Shown one piece after another: positions 1 through 7,901 of a stretch of DNA of 29,582 nucleotides. Made by a program: the position numbers and the translations under genes. How positions within the stretch are numbered: position 1 is the stretch's first letter; each line of letters opens with the position of its first letter. The notes under the pieces are model-generated. The model did not search any database. It saw only the letters and a list, made by a program, of their open reading frames with translations, and was not told the origin of the DNA. The DNA comes from Actinomycetes bacterium. Its GTDB lineage: Bacteria > Actinomycetota > Actinomycetes > Propionibacteriales > Propionibacteriaceae. The stretch covers positions 1-29,582 of the forward strand of contig JAEWOI010000040.1 in the NCBI GenBank assembly GCA_023460935.1, in the 5' to 3' direction.

Positions 1-1108
1 CCAGCACGGCGGGCAGCTGGACGGAGTGGGCGAAGATCCTCGGCTGGATGAAGTAGGCGTCGAACTGCTGGTAGGCGAGGAAGAACACCAGCGTGACCAG
101 CCCGGTGGTGGGGGAGACCGAGAAGGCGACGATCGAGACGATCACCATCGAGATCGTCGTGCCGACCAGGGGCACGAAGGCGAACAGCCCGACGACCACG
201 GTGAGGGCGAGCGCGTACTGGCTGATGCCCACGATGTTCAGGAACAGGAACGCGACGCTCATCGCGATCAGCACCACGAGGAACAGGCCGGAGACGTAGC
301 CACCCACCCGCTTGAACATCTCATTGGCCAGGTACTTCACCCGCGGCCGGCGCGAGGACGGGGCCAGCTGGTAGATCACCTCCTTGATCGCCGGCAGCGT
401 GATCAGGAAGTACAGCGTCAGCACCGTGGTGATGATCAGGGAGAAGATCGTGTTGGCAACGGCCTGCCCGGCCCCGACCAGGCCACCGAACAGCCCGCTG
501 ATCAGCTCTCCCGAGGTGAGGTAGGCCACGGCCCGGTCGATCACGTCGAACTGGTCGTCGAACGCCGCGATCTGGGGGTTCTGGCGCAGGTTCTCCAGGT
601 AGCTGGGCGCCTGCACGAGCAGCCGGCTCACCTGCTCGCTGACCACCGGCACCAGCGCCCAGCCGGCCAGCACCAGCACCCCGATCAGCGCGAGGGTCAC
701 CAGCGCCACCGCCACGCCGCGGCGCACGCCCCGGTGGTGGAACCACTCCACAGCGGGGTTCAGCCCGAGGGAGATCGCCAGGGACAGCAGGATCAGCACG
801 ATCACCGTGCGCAGGTTCAGCGCCACCACCACCAGGCCGTAGGCGGCCATCGCGCCGGCGGTGAGGAAGAAGCCGATCTGGAACGGGTTGCGGTCGAGCA
901 GGGAGATCCGGGCCTCACCGGACGCGATCCGCCCGTCGTTCAGGTCCGGCGGCGTCGGCTGGGTGGTGCGCCGCCACTTGCGCAGCCAGCTCCGGGACGC
1001 GGGTGCCGGACCCGGTGCCGGTGCCGGCGTCGGCGTACCGGCGGAGGCCGGGGCCGGCGAGGGCGCCGGCGGCTGCGGCGGCTCGTGGGTTCCAGAAGGG
1101 GTGGTCAC
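1..1108 (-). CDS. AI-2E family (PerM-like) membrane transporter, 3' part missing
   Basis: Polytopic inner-membrane protein of the AI-2E/PerM family; substrates of this family are mostly undefined (autoinducer-2 export or sodium/proton antiport in a few members). 369 codons are present and the C-terminus lies beyond the window. After a Pro/Ala-rich, probably cytoplasmic N-terminus (residues about 10-40) come several hydrophobic helices. The visible 3' end encodes the family hallmark AYQQFDAYFIQPRIF, seen in other members as YQxxexyxxqPri. The GTG start overlaps the stop of the upstream DivIVA-like gene as GTGA, with a GGGGA stretch just upstream, so the two are probably co-translated. Family assignment is firm; substrate is unknown. 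Confidence 0.88.
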   Translation of the reverse strand, partial: MTTPSGTHEPPQPPAPSPAPASAGTPTPAPAPGPAPASRSWLRKWRRTTQPTPPDLNDGRIASGEARISLLDRNPFQIGFFLTAGAMAAYGLVVVALNLRTVIVLILLSLAISLGLNPAVEWFHHRGVRRGVAVALVTLALIGVLVLAGWALVPVVSEQVSRLLVQAPSYLENLRQNPQIAAFDDQFDVIDRAVAYLTSGELISGLFGGLVGAGQAVANTIFSLIITTVLTLYFLITLPAIKEVIYQLAPSSRRPRVKYLANEMFKRVGGYVSGLFLVVLIAMSVAFLFLNIVGISQYALALTVVVGLFAFVPLVGTTISMVIVSIVAFSVSPTTGLVTLVFFLAYQQFDAYFIQPRIFAHSVQLPAVL

Positions 1109-2136
1109 TGGGTGGGTTCCCCGTCCCCGTAGTCGGCTGCGCTGGCACCGGCCAGTGCCGACAGCTCACCGAGCTGCAGGACGATTGCCTTGCGCCGGGC
1201 GACCAGCAGGTCGATCTCCGCCTCGAGCTGTGCCTTGCGCTCCTCCGCCTCGCGGACGGCGTCTGCGTGGGCGAGCCGGCCCTCGTCCCGTCCGGCGGTC
1301 ACCAGCTGCTCGGCCTCCGCCCTGGCGGCTGCGCGGATCTCCTCCGCCTCTGCGTGCGCGGCCTCGCGACGCTGCTGCCAGGTGATGGCGTCGGTCTCGA
1401 GCTTCGCCGCGTACTCCTCGCCCTGCCGGGTGGCGGTGGCCAGCAGCTCCTCCAGCTGGGCAGCAGCGGACTCGTGGGCCGCCTTCACGTCCGCCAGCGC
1501 CGACTCCCGCTCCGACACCACGGCGAGCCGGGCCTCGGCAAGCTGCCGCTCCGCTGCGACCAGCCGTTCCTCCGCAGCGAGCCGGGCCTCCTCCGCGACC
1601 ACTTTGGCGCGGGCCTCGGCGTCGGCCAGCACCTGGGCGGCCTGCCGCTCGGCGAACTCCCGCACCGCGGTCGCCTCGTCGCGGGCCGCCTGCAGCTCGG
1701 CCTCGGTCTGTTCGCTGAGGCGCAGGCGCAGGGCGTTGAGCTCCTCCGTCGAGCCGGCATGGGCCGCGTCCAGCGCGAGCCGGGCCTCAGCTGCGATGCG
1801 CTCGGCCTCCGCCCTGGCTGCCGCCAGCAGCTGGCGTGCCTGGTGGTCGGCCACCGTGGTGAGCTCGTCGGCCTGGGACTCCGCAGCCTTCAGCAGCCCG
1901 CGGGTGTGCCCACCCAGCTTGGCGAAGTCGGTGTCGCCGGCGCGGGCCTGGGCCTCGGTCAGCTGGCGCCGCAGCTGCCGCAGCTGCGACTTCGCCCTGG
2001 CCAGCTGCCCCTCGACGTCGCGGACGTAGGCGTCCACCGCCCCGCGGTCGTAGCCACGCAGCGTCTGGGGGAAGTTGCCGACTGCCGAGGCGGTCTCGTC
2101 GAAGAGTTCCAGCCCGGAGGTGTCCTCTGAAGCCAA
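1105..2136 (-). CDS. DivIVA-domain coiled-coil protein
   Basis: About 343 residues. Near the N-terminus is a DivIVA-type membrane-binding motif (FPQTLRGYDRGAVDAYVRDV). The rest is almost continuous Ala/Glu/Arg-rich coiled coil until about residue 325. DivIVA/Wag31-like proteins sit on curved membrane at poles or septa and organise growth or division; this one is a divergent family member, not Wag31 itself. I chose a TTG start because AAAGGGGA lies five bases upstream. An ATG six codons further upstream (2154) is possible: it sits nine bases after the -10-like TAGCAT and would be read from an almost leaderless mRNA. It overlaps the AI-2E-type gene by four bases, so the pair likely forms one unit. 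Confidence 0.8.
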   Translation of the reverse strand: MASEDTSGLELFDETASAVGNFPQTLRGYDRGAVDAYVRDVEGQLARAKSQLRQLRRQLTEAQARAGDTDFAKLGGHTRGLLKAAESQADELTTVADHQARQLLAAARAEAERIAAEARLALDAAHAGSTEELNALRLRLSEQTEAELQAARDEATAVREFAERQAAQVLADAEARAKVVAEEARLAAEERLVAAERQLAEARLAVVSERESALADVKAAHESAAAQLEELLATATRQGEEYAAKLETDAITWQQRREAAHAEAEEIRAAARAEAEQLVTAGRDEGRLAHADAVREAEERKAQLEAEIDLLVARRKAIVLQLGELSALAGASAADYGDGEPTQ

Positions 2137-2163
2137 CGTGTTCCCCTTTCGCATCCGGTTTCG

Positions 2164-2169
2164 ATGCTA
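2164..2169 (-). promoter_or_regulatory. -10-like hexamer for the DivIVA-like gene
   Basis: TAGCAT matches the actinobacterial TANNNT -10 pattern and lies about 30 bases before the chosen TTG start, immediately after a hairpin that would end mce transcription. No convincing -35 was seen. Confidence 0.4.
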
Positions 2170-2200
2170 CTGGCCCGGCCCCTCGCGGGAACCGGGCCAG
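2170..2200 (-). terminator. Hairpin after mce
   Basis: A perfect 9-bp inverted repeat (CTGGCCCGG / CCGGGCCAG) with a 13-nt loop lies 22 bases after the mce stop. It has no U-tract, as is common for terminators of GC-rich actinobacteria. It separates mce from the DivIVA-like gene. Confidence 0.5.
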
Positions 2201-2221
2201 CCGTACGGGTTGCGGGACGGA

Positions 2222-2662
2222 TCAGTGCTCTGCGGCCGGCTCGACCAGTTCGAGCAGCACGCCACCCACGTCCTTGGGGTGGGCGAAGTTGATCCGCGAG
2301 CCGTGGGTGCCACGCTTGGCCTCCGGGTAGAGCAGGCGGACGCCGCGCTCGCGCAGGGTGGCCGAGACGGCGTCGAGGTCCTTCACCCGGTAGGCGAGCT
2401 GCTGCATGCCCGGGCCGCTGCGGGCCAGGAACTTGCCGATCGCGGAATCCTCCCGCAACGGCGCGAGGAGCTGGATCTGGGCGTTCTCCGCGCCCTGCTC
2501 GCCGGTGCCGATCATGGCTTCCTCGACACCCTGCTCCTCATTGGTCTCGCGGTGCAGCACCCGCCAGCCCAGAACCTCGGTGTGGAACTTGATGGCCTCG
2601 TCCAGGTCGGGCACGGCCAGCCCGACGTGGTCGATGCATACGAAAAGGTCTTCATTGATCAT
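2222..2662 (-). CDS. mce: Methylmalonyl-CoA epimerase
   Basis: 146 residues, a single vicinal-oxygen-chelate protein made of two beta-alpha-beta-beta-beta modules. It interconverts (2R)- and (2S)-methylmalonyl-CoA in the propionate/succinate pathway, in the cytoplasm. The N-terminus (EDLFVCIDHVG, with His12) and the central DAVSATLRERGV and SRINFAHPK blocks closely follow the Propionibacterium shermanii enzyme. Expected metal ligands His12, Gln64 and Glu138 are present, but the position of the fourth ligand (His91 in P. shermanii, as I recall) is Gln88 in the motif GMQQLAYRV. The ATG has AGAGG about nine bases upstream. It follows pgm by 22 bases, so the two may be co-transcribed. The family is certain; the epimerase assignment is strong. 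Confidence 0.92.
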   Translation of the reverse strand: MINEDLFVCIDHVGLAVPDLDEAIKFHTEVLGWRVLHRETNEEQGVEEAMIGTGEQGAENAQIQLLAPLREDSAIGKFLARSGPGMQQLAYRVKDLDAVSATLRERGVRLLYPEAKRGTHGSRINFAHPKDVGGVLLELVEPAAEH

Positions 2663-2684
2663 GGTTTCAGCCTCTCATATCTGG

Positions 2685-4313
2685 TCAGACCAGGACGGCG
2701 TCGACCACTTGTTTGGCCTCGGCCTGGACCTGTGCCAGGTGCTCGGGGCCGCGCAGTGACTCGGCGTAGATCTTGTAGACGTTCTCGGTGCCCGACGGCC
2801 GGGCCGCGAACCAGGCCGACGCCGTGGTCACCTTCAGCCCGCCGATCGCCGCCCCGTTGCCCGGCGCGTGGGTGAGGGTGGCGGTGATCGGCTCGCCGGC
2901 GAGCTCTGTGGCGGTGACGTCGGACGCGCTCAGCCGCGCGAGCTTCGCCTTCTGCTCGCGGTTGGCCGGGGCGTCCACCCTGGCGTAGCTGGACGCGCCG
3001 TGCCTGGCTTCGAGCTCTGCGTACAGCTCGCTCGGCGACTTGCCGGTGACCGCGCGGATCTCGCTGGCGAGGAGCGCGAGCAGGATGCCGTCCTTATCAG
3101 TGGTCCAGGTGGAACCGTCCCTGGCGAGGAAGGAGGCTCCCGCGGACTCCTCGCCGCCGAAGCCGAGGTCTCCACTGACCAAGCCCGGCACGAACCACTT
3201 GAAGCCCACCGGCACCTCGACCAGCTTGCGGCCCAGGTCGGCGGCCACCTTGTCGATGAGTGAGGAGGAGACCAGCGTCTTGCCCACCCCGGCGTCGGGG
3301 CGCCAATCGGGCCGGTGGCTGTACAGGTACTGGATCGCGACCGCAAGGTAGGCGTTGGGGTTCATCAGCCCGCCGTCCGGGGTGACGATGCCGTGGCGGT
3401 CGGAGTCGGCGTCGTTGCCGGTGGAGATCGCGAACCGGTCGCGGTTCTCGATCAGGCTGGCCATCGCGTACGGCGAGGAGCAGTCCATCCGGATCTTGCC
3501 GTCCCAGTCCAGCGTCATGAACCGCCAGGTGGGGTCAACCTCAGGGTTGATCACGGTGAGGTCGATGCCCAGCCGCTCGCTGATGTACTGCCAGTACTGC
3601 ACCGCGGCACCGCCGAGCGGGTCGGCGCCGACGTGAAGTCCTGCGCCGGCGATCGCTTCGATGTCGAGGGCGTTGCGCAGGTCCTCGCAGTACGCGCCCA
3701 GGTAGTCGAACCTGGTCACGTCGGCCGCTGCGCGCTCGTACGGCGTGCGCCGGATGGCGGCGGGGTCGCGCAGCAGCTCGTTGGCGCGCGCGGCGATCAC
3801 GCTGGTGGCGTCGGTGTCCGCCGGGCCGCCGTGGGGCGGGTTGTACTTGAAGCCCCCGTCGCGCGGGGGGTTGTGCGACGGGGTGACGACGATCCCGTCC
3901 GCCCGCGGCCCGTCGTGGGTCTTGTTGTAGACGATGATCGCCCGCGACACCGCAGGGGTTGGGGTGTAGTCGGCGTCGTGCTCGGCGCGGATGGCCACCC
4001 CGTTGGCGTGCAGCACCTCGATGGCCGTGCGCCAGGCCGGGCCGGAGAGGGCGTGGGTGTCCTTGCCGATGTAGAGCGGCCCGGTGACGCCCTGCGCAGC
4101 GCGGTACTCGACGATCGCCTGGGTGGTGGCGGCGATGTGGGCGTCGTTGAACGCCGAGTCCAGGCTGGAGCCGCGGTGGCCGGAGGTGCCGAAGACCACC
4201 TGCTGGTCCGGGTCGTCCGGGTCGGGCGTGCGGTCGTGGTAGGCAGCCAACAGGGCGTCGACGTCGATCAGGTCCTCAGGCAGGGCCACCTGCCCGGCGC
4301 GTTCGTGAGCCAT
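2685..4313 (-). CDS. pgm: Phosphoglucomutase, alpha-D-glucose-phosphate specific
   Basis: 542 residues, about the length of E. coli Pgm. Catalyses glucose-1-phosphate to glucose-6-phosphate interconversion, linking glycolysis to glycogen, GlgE-pathway and cell-wall precursors. Visible family features in order: FGTSGHRGSS (residues 41-50), the active phosphoserine loop VVTPSHNPP (about residue 145), the magnesium loop TGNDADSDRHG, the sugar-binding GGEESAG and the C-terminal phosphate-binding ARPSGTEN. The ATG at 4313 was chosen over an in-frame upstream ATG because homology begins here and the hexamer CAAGAT lies exactly six bases upstream; no Shine-Dalgarno sequence is evident, so the mRNA may be leaderless. 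It is divergent from the thioredoxin-like gene. Confidence 0.95.
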   Translation of the reverse strand: MAHERAGQVALPEDLIDVDALLAAYHDRTPDPDDPDQQVVFGTSGHRGSSLDSAFNDAHIAATTQAIVEYRAAQGVTGPLYIGKDTHALSGPAWRTAIEVLHANGVAIRAEHDADYTPTPAVSRAIIVYNKTHDGPRADGIVVTPSHNPPRDGGFKYNPPHGGPADTDATSVIAARANELLRDPAAIRRTPYERAAADVTRFDYLGAYCEDLRNALDIEAIAGAGLHVGADPLGGAAVQYWQYISERLGIDLTVINPEVDPTWRFMTLDWDGKIRMDCSSPYAMASLIENRDRFAISTGNDADSDRHGIVTPDGGLMNPNAYLAVAIQYLYSHRPDWRPDAGVGKTLVSSSLIDKVAADLGRKLVEVPVGFKWFVPGLVSGDLGFGGEESAGASFLARDGSTWTTDKDGILLALLASEIRAVTGKSPSELYAELEARHGASSYARVDAPANREQKAKLARLSASDVTATELAGEPITATLTHAPGNGAAIGGLKVTTASAWFAARPSGTENVYKIYAESLRGPEHLAQVQAEAKQVVDAVLV

Positions 4314-4319
4314 GAGTTC

Positions 4320-4325
4320 ATCTTG
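4320..4325 (-). promoter_or_regulatory. Possible -10 hexamer of a leaderless pgm transcript
   Basis: CAAGAT, keeping the A and T that matter most in the TANNNT pattern, is six bases before the pgm ATG and no ribosome binding site lies between. Confidence 0.35.
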
Positions 4326-4404
4326 CCTTGTCCCGGGTGGCCGTGGGGAGGTAGGCGGGCACCCATTCGCTGCGGGCTTGGACCGGCTGGCAGAATGCAC
4401 TCTC

Positions 4405-5292
4405 GTGACCCCAGCAGGCTTGAACCCTTCCAGAGCCATGGACCTCTCCGGCATCGTTGCGGCCGCGAAGGCGACCCCGCCCCCGCCCGGGGCGAGCTTC
4501 GTCGTCGAGGTGGACGAGGCCGGCTTCGAGGCGCTCCTCGCGCAGTCGGTGAAGCACCCGGTGGTGCTCGAGCTCTACTCGCCGCGCGCCAACGCCCAGG
4601 CCCTTTCCGACGCCCTCGCCGAGCTGGCCAACGAGGCGGCCGGCGCCTACCTGCTGGCCAGGATCAACGTGGACACCAGCCCGCAGCTGGCGGCGGCGTT
4701 CGGCATCCAGGCCGTGCCGGCGATCCTCGGCGTGATCGGCGGGCAGCTGGCGCCGCTCTGGCAGGGCACCCGCAGCAAGGACGACGCCCGGGCAGTGATC
4801 GCCCAGCTGCTGCAGGCCGCAGCGGCCAACGGGGTGGTGGGGCGCGCCCAGCCGACCAGCATCGACGCCGACGCCGGCCCCGACCCCCGCTTCGCTGCCG
4901 CCGACGCCGCGCTCGCCGAGGGCGACTTCGAGAAGGCCGTGGCAGAGTTCGACAAGCTGCTCGCCGCAGCCCCCAACGACGCCGAGGCCAAGGCCGGACG
5001 CGCTCAGGCCGGTCTCCTGGCCAGGGTGACCGTTCTGGACGCCGCCCAGGCGCTCACCGCTGCCGCCGCCGCGCCGGAGGACCCCGACGCCCAGCTCGCA
5101 GCAGCGGACGTCGAACTCGCCGGCGGCTCGCCGGAAGCAGCCTTCACCCGCCTGCTCGCCCTGATCCGCAGCACCGGTGGAGCCGAGCGCGAACGCGCGC
5201 GGGTGCGGCTGCTGGAGCTGTTCGAGACCCTCGGCCCGTCCGATCCGGCAGTGCTCAAGGCCCGCCGCGACCTGATGAGCGCCCTCTTCTGA
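4405..5292 (+). CDS. Thioredoxin-fold/TPR protein, CnoX (YbbN)-like
   Basis: About 295 residues. Residues 25-135 form a thioredoxin-like domain with the cis-proline motif QAVPAILGV, but the redox CxxC is absent: the aligned stretch reads YSPRANAQ. Residues about 155-295 are Ala-rich helical repeats of TPR type. In YbbN/CnoX this architecture gives a co-chaperone that binds unfolded proteins and chaperonin; the actinobacterial relatives often lack the cysteines, so a holdase or protein-interaction role is the best inference. The GTG start is preferred because the following residues align with the usual actinobacterial N-terminus; an ATG 11 codons downstream (4438) is the alternative. CAGAAT lies eight bases before the GTG and no clear ribosome binding site is seen. 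Confidence 0.82.
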   Translation: MTPAGLNPSRAMDLSGIVAAAKATPPPPGASFVVEVDEAGFEALLAQSVKHPVVLELYSPRANAQALSDALAELANEAAGAYLLARINVDTSPQLAAAFGIQAVPAILGVIGGQLAPLWQGTRSKDDARAVIAQLLQAAAANGVVGRAQPTSIDADAGPDPRFAAADAALAEGDFEKAVAEFDKLLAAAPNDAEAKAGRAQAGLLARVTVLDAAQALTAAAAAPEDPDAQLAAADVELAGGSPEAAFTRLLALIRSTGGAERERARVRLLELFETLGPSDPAVLKARRDLMSALF

Positions 5293-5301
5293 GCCACCCC
5301 A

Positions 5302-5355
5302 CCCGCAAGCTGTGAGTTAGGCGTCGATGTCGGCGCCTAACTCACAGCTTGCGGG
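5302..5355. terminator. 22-bp perfect inverted repeat at a convergent gene junction
   Basis: Arms 5302-5323 and 5334-5355 are perfectly complementary (CCCGCAAGCTGTGAGTTAGG and so on). In RNA the stem can extend by a U-G, C-G and G-C pair to a four-base loop. It lies ten bases past the stop of the thioredoxin-like gene. The right arm contains the last codons and stop of the convergent MFS gene. It could end transcription from both sides despite lacking a U-tract. Confidence 0.7.
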
Positions 5356-7820
5356 CTGTCCGACGGCCGGCGCCTCGGATAGGCCAGCACCAGCAGCGCG
5401 CCCAGCCCGGCGGCGACGATCGTGGCCAGGTAGATGTTGGCGAAGCCGCCGTTCAACGTGGCGGCGAAGATGCGCTCCAGCCGTGGCGCGAGCGCGTCGA
5501 TCCGGGCGAGGTAGTCGGCCTTGGCCTCCTCGAACGCTCCCGGCACGGCTGCGCGCATGGTGACCAGCTTGGCCCGGGTGTCGGCCAGGTCGGCCGTGGC
5601 GGCTTTCAGCTCGCCCCTGGCGTCGACCAGCTCGGCGCGGTCCTTCCTCGCTGCGGCCAGCTTGCCCTCGAGCTTGCGCAGGTCGGCCGAGAGCGCGGAG
5701 CGCTTGGCCACGACCGTGGCCCGCGCCGCGACGAGGGCGTCCCGCTTCGCCCTGAGCTGGCTGCGCTCCGCGATCAGGGCCTTGCGGCCCTGCCGGGCGC
5801 CGGCCAGCCCTTGTTCGAGGCCTTCGAGCTTCTCGCGCAGCTCCTGTGCGGGGGGCGGCTCGGGGGTGCCGGGGGGCAGCGCGTCCATGATCGCGGCATA
5901 GGCCGCCTCCACCCCGGCGATCGCCCGCTTCAGGTCGGCTATGTCGGCGTCCACCTTCCGGATGCCGGTGTCGATCCCGCGCAGACCCCTGGCCATGCCG
6001 TCGATGCCCCTGGTCTGGCCGTCGATCGCCTTCGTCATGCCGGCGATCCCCGTCCGCATGCCGCGGACGGCCTTCTTCATGCCGGCGATGCCCTTGTTGA
6101 CACCGTTGACGGCCTTGCGCAGCTTGGCGTCCGCCCGCCGAAGCTCCTTCGCTGCGTCGTCGAGTGAGGCCACCCCGGTGTCGAGACCCTGCTGGATGTC
6201 GGCCACCACCGCCGGGGTCTGCAGGGCGAACATTCGCTCGGCGACGATCTTGGTGCGCTCGGTGATCGTGGTGACGTCCGCGGTGCGCAGCAGTTCGACG
6301 AGGTCCTCCGGCAGGCCCTCGCCGCCGCCGAGGTCGAGCTGCACGGTGGTGGCCGTGGCGGTGTCGGGGAACTCCACCCCGGCCAGCTTCTTCCCGATCC
6401 GCTCGTCGGCCTTCAGCTCCTCGAACTTCTGCTGCAGCTCGGCCGCGTAGGGCAGCTGTGGTGCGCTCACCTGTCTGGGCAGCAGGTCGACCAGCGCGCC
6501 CTGCAGCCCGCTGCCGGCGAAGGCGAGGAAGCCGACGAGGAAGGCCGGGGCCAGGGTGGTGCCCACCGAGCGCACCAGCGACAGCGCGGCCAGCGCCGAG
6601 TTCGACTCCTCCTGCCGGGTGCGCTCCAGCATCATGTAGTTCAGCGGTGAGCCGATCGTGAAGCCCAGCCCGAGGCCCATCAGCGCCAGCGTGGTGGAGA
6701 CGCTCGCCCAGGAGGGCGCCGGGATCGCCCACAGCACGCCGACCGCAGCGGCGACAGCCGAGGCCACCATGCCGAAGCCCAGCACCAGCTTCGGGCCGAA
6801 CCGGTCGGTGAGCCGGCCCGAGAGCGGCGCGCCGATGCCGGAGAACAGGCCGAGGATGATCACGAAGTAGCCGCCGTCCCCGGACGGGATGCCGAGGGAG
6901 TTCTCCGCGAACTGCGGGACGAAGACGACGCCCATCAGGATCACGCCGGAGAGGAACGACAGCAGCAGCGTCACCCCGATCGCGAAGTCGGTGAAGAAGC
7001 CGAGGTTCAGCACCGGGTCCTGCGCCCTGCGTTCGGCCAGCACGAACAGGGGCAGCAGCAGCAGGAAGCCCAGCAGGTAGGGGTAGACGTCGGTGCTGGT
7101 GATCGACGCGGCGAAGTCGAGGAAGTCGAGGTTGCTGATGCCGTAGAGCAGCGCCAGGATCATCGCCACCAGGATCGTGATGCCGAGCAGGTCGATCTTC
7201 GCCACCTGCTCCACCTTGTGGTTGGGCAGGACGACCATGCCGGCGACGATGATCGCCACGCTGATCGGGACGTTGATGTAGAAGATGAACTGCCAGTTGT
7301 GGCTGCCGGCGAGATCGAGGATGAAGCTGCCGGCGCTGGAGCCGAAGATGTTCGCCACCCCGTAGACGCCGCCCACCAGGCCGAGCGCCATGCCGCGCTT
7401 CTCCGGCGGCACCGAGGTGCCGAACTCCGCGGTGGCGATCGGCAGGATGCCGCCGCCGCCGATCGCCTGGATTGCCCGGGCGACGATCAGCATCTCGAAG
7501 CTGGCGAAGTCCTGGCTCAGCCCGCACAGCAGTGAGCCGAGCCCGAACAGGGTGATGCTGAGCAGGTAGATCGGCTTGCGGCCGAAGCGATCGGCGAGCT
7601 TGCCCATCACCGGGATCGATGCGGCGTAGGCCAGGGTGTAGATCGTGATCATCCAGATGCCGAGCTGGTCGGAGACCCCGAGGTCGTTCTGGATGATCGT
7701 GCGGCCCGGCGTGACGATGCCGGTGTCGATCGCCCCCATGAAGATGCCGAGCAGGTACACCGCCATCAAGGGTCCGAGGCGACGCCTCGCCGGCGCGGCG
7801 GTGGTGGTCTGGTCAGTCAT
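5337..7820 (-). CDS. DHA2-type 14-TM MFS transporter with a large extra coiled-coil loop
   Basis: 827 residues, against about 500 for typical DHA2 drug:H+ antiporters (EmrB/QacA type). The N-terminal 440 residues carry helices 1-13: the TM1 motif GAIDTGIV, motif A GKLADRFGRKP, and the TM5 stretch GLVGGVYGVANIFGSSAG. Residues about 440-790 are a mostly helical, charged insertion, followed by a last helix (NIYLATIVAAGLGALLVLA). The inserted part starts with a globular-looking 100 residues, then a glycine heptad stretch and long coiled coils. By family topology the insertion between TM13 and TM14 faces outward. ATG 7820 was chosen because a TAACTT -10 (7845-7850) lies between it and an upstream GTG (7844). 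The role is inferred as efflux; the substrate is unknown. Confidence 0.9.
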   Translation of the reverse strand: MTDQTTTAAPARRRLGPLMAVYLLGIFMGAIDTGIVTPGRTIIQNDLGVSDQLGIWMITIYTLAYAASIPVMGKLADRFGRKPIYLLSITLFGLGSLLCGLSQDFASFEMLIVARAIQAIGGGGILPIATAEFGTSVPPEKRGMALGLVGGVYGVANIFGSSAGSFILDLAGSHNWQFIFYINVPISVAIIVAGMVVLPNHKVEQVAKIDLLGITILVAMILALLYGISNLDFLDFAASITSTDVYPYLLGFLLLLPLFVLAERRAQDPVLNLGFFTDFAIGVTLLLSFLSGVILMGVVFVPQFAENSLGIPSGDGGYFVIILGLFSGIGAPLSGRLTDRFGPKLVLGFGMVASAVAAAVGVLWAIPAPSWASVSTTLALMGLGLGFTIGSPLNYMMLERTRQEESNSALAALSLVRSVGTTLAPAFLVGFLAFAGSGLQGALVDLLPRQVSAPQLPYAAELQQKFEELKADERIGKKLAGVEFPDTATATTVQLDLGGGEGLPEDLVELLRTADVTTITERTKIVAERMFALQTPAVVADIQQGLDTGVASLDDAAKELRRADAKLRKAVNGVNKGIAGMKKAVRGMRTGIAGMTKAIDGQTRGIDGMARGLRGIDTGIRKVDADIADLKRAIAGVEAAYAAIMDALPPGTPEPPPAQELREKLEGLEQGLAGARQGRKALIAERSQLRAKRDALVAARATVVAKRSALSADLRKLEGKLAAARKDRAELVDARGELKAATADLADTRAKLVTMRAAVPGAFEEAKADYLARIDALAPRLERIFAATLNGGFANIYLATIVAAGLGALLVLAYPRRRPSDSPQAVS

Positions 7821-7844
7821 GGGGGAGCCGCTCTCTGGTGCCAC

Positions 7845-7862
7845 AAGTTAGCACCGGGCTAA
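7845..7862 (-). promoter_or_regulatory. -10 hexamer overlapped by an inverted-repeat operator, MFS gene
   Basis: TAACTT (7845-7850, minus strand) fits TANNNT and would give a leader of roughly 18 bases. The inverted repeat TTAGC-N5-GCTAA (7848-7862) overlaps it, a position from which a bound TetR- or MarR-type repressor would block transcription. No regulator gene is next to it in this window. Confidence 0.4.
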
Positions 7863-7901
7863 ACAATACCCCCGTACGAGCTATTCCAGCACCCGCTGAG
7901 T

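Noticed and set aside
26..1132. Long plus-strand open frame opposite the AI-2E-type gene
   Set aside because: The protein is a run of Arg, Gly, Gln and His, the signature of an antisense shadow in GC-rich DNA; the minus strand encodes a recognisable membrane protein here.
5925..6152. Tandem DNA repeat suspected in the MFS gene
   Set aside because: The seven-residue pattern is a protein-level repeat; codons differ between units, so it is not a DNA tandem repeat.
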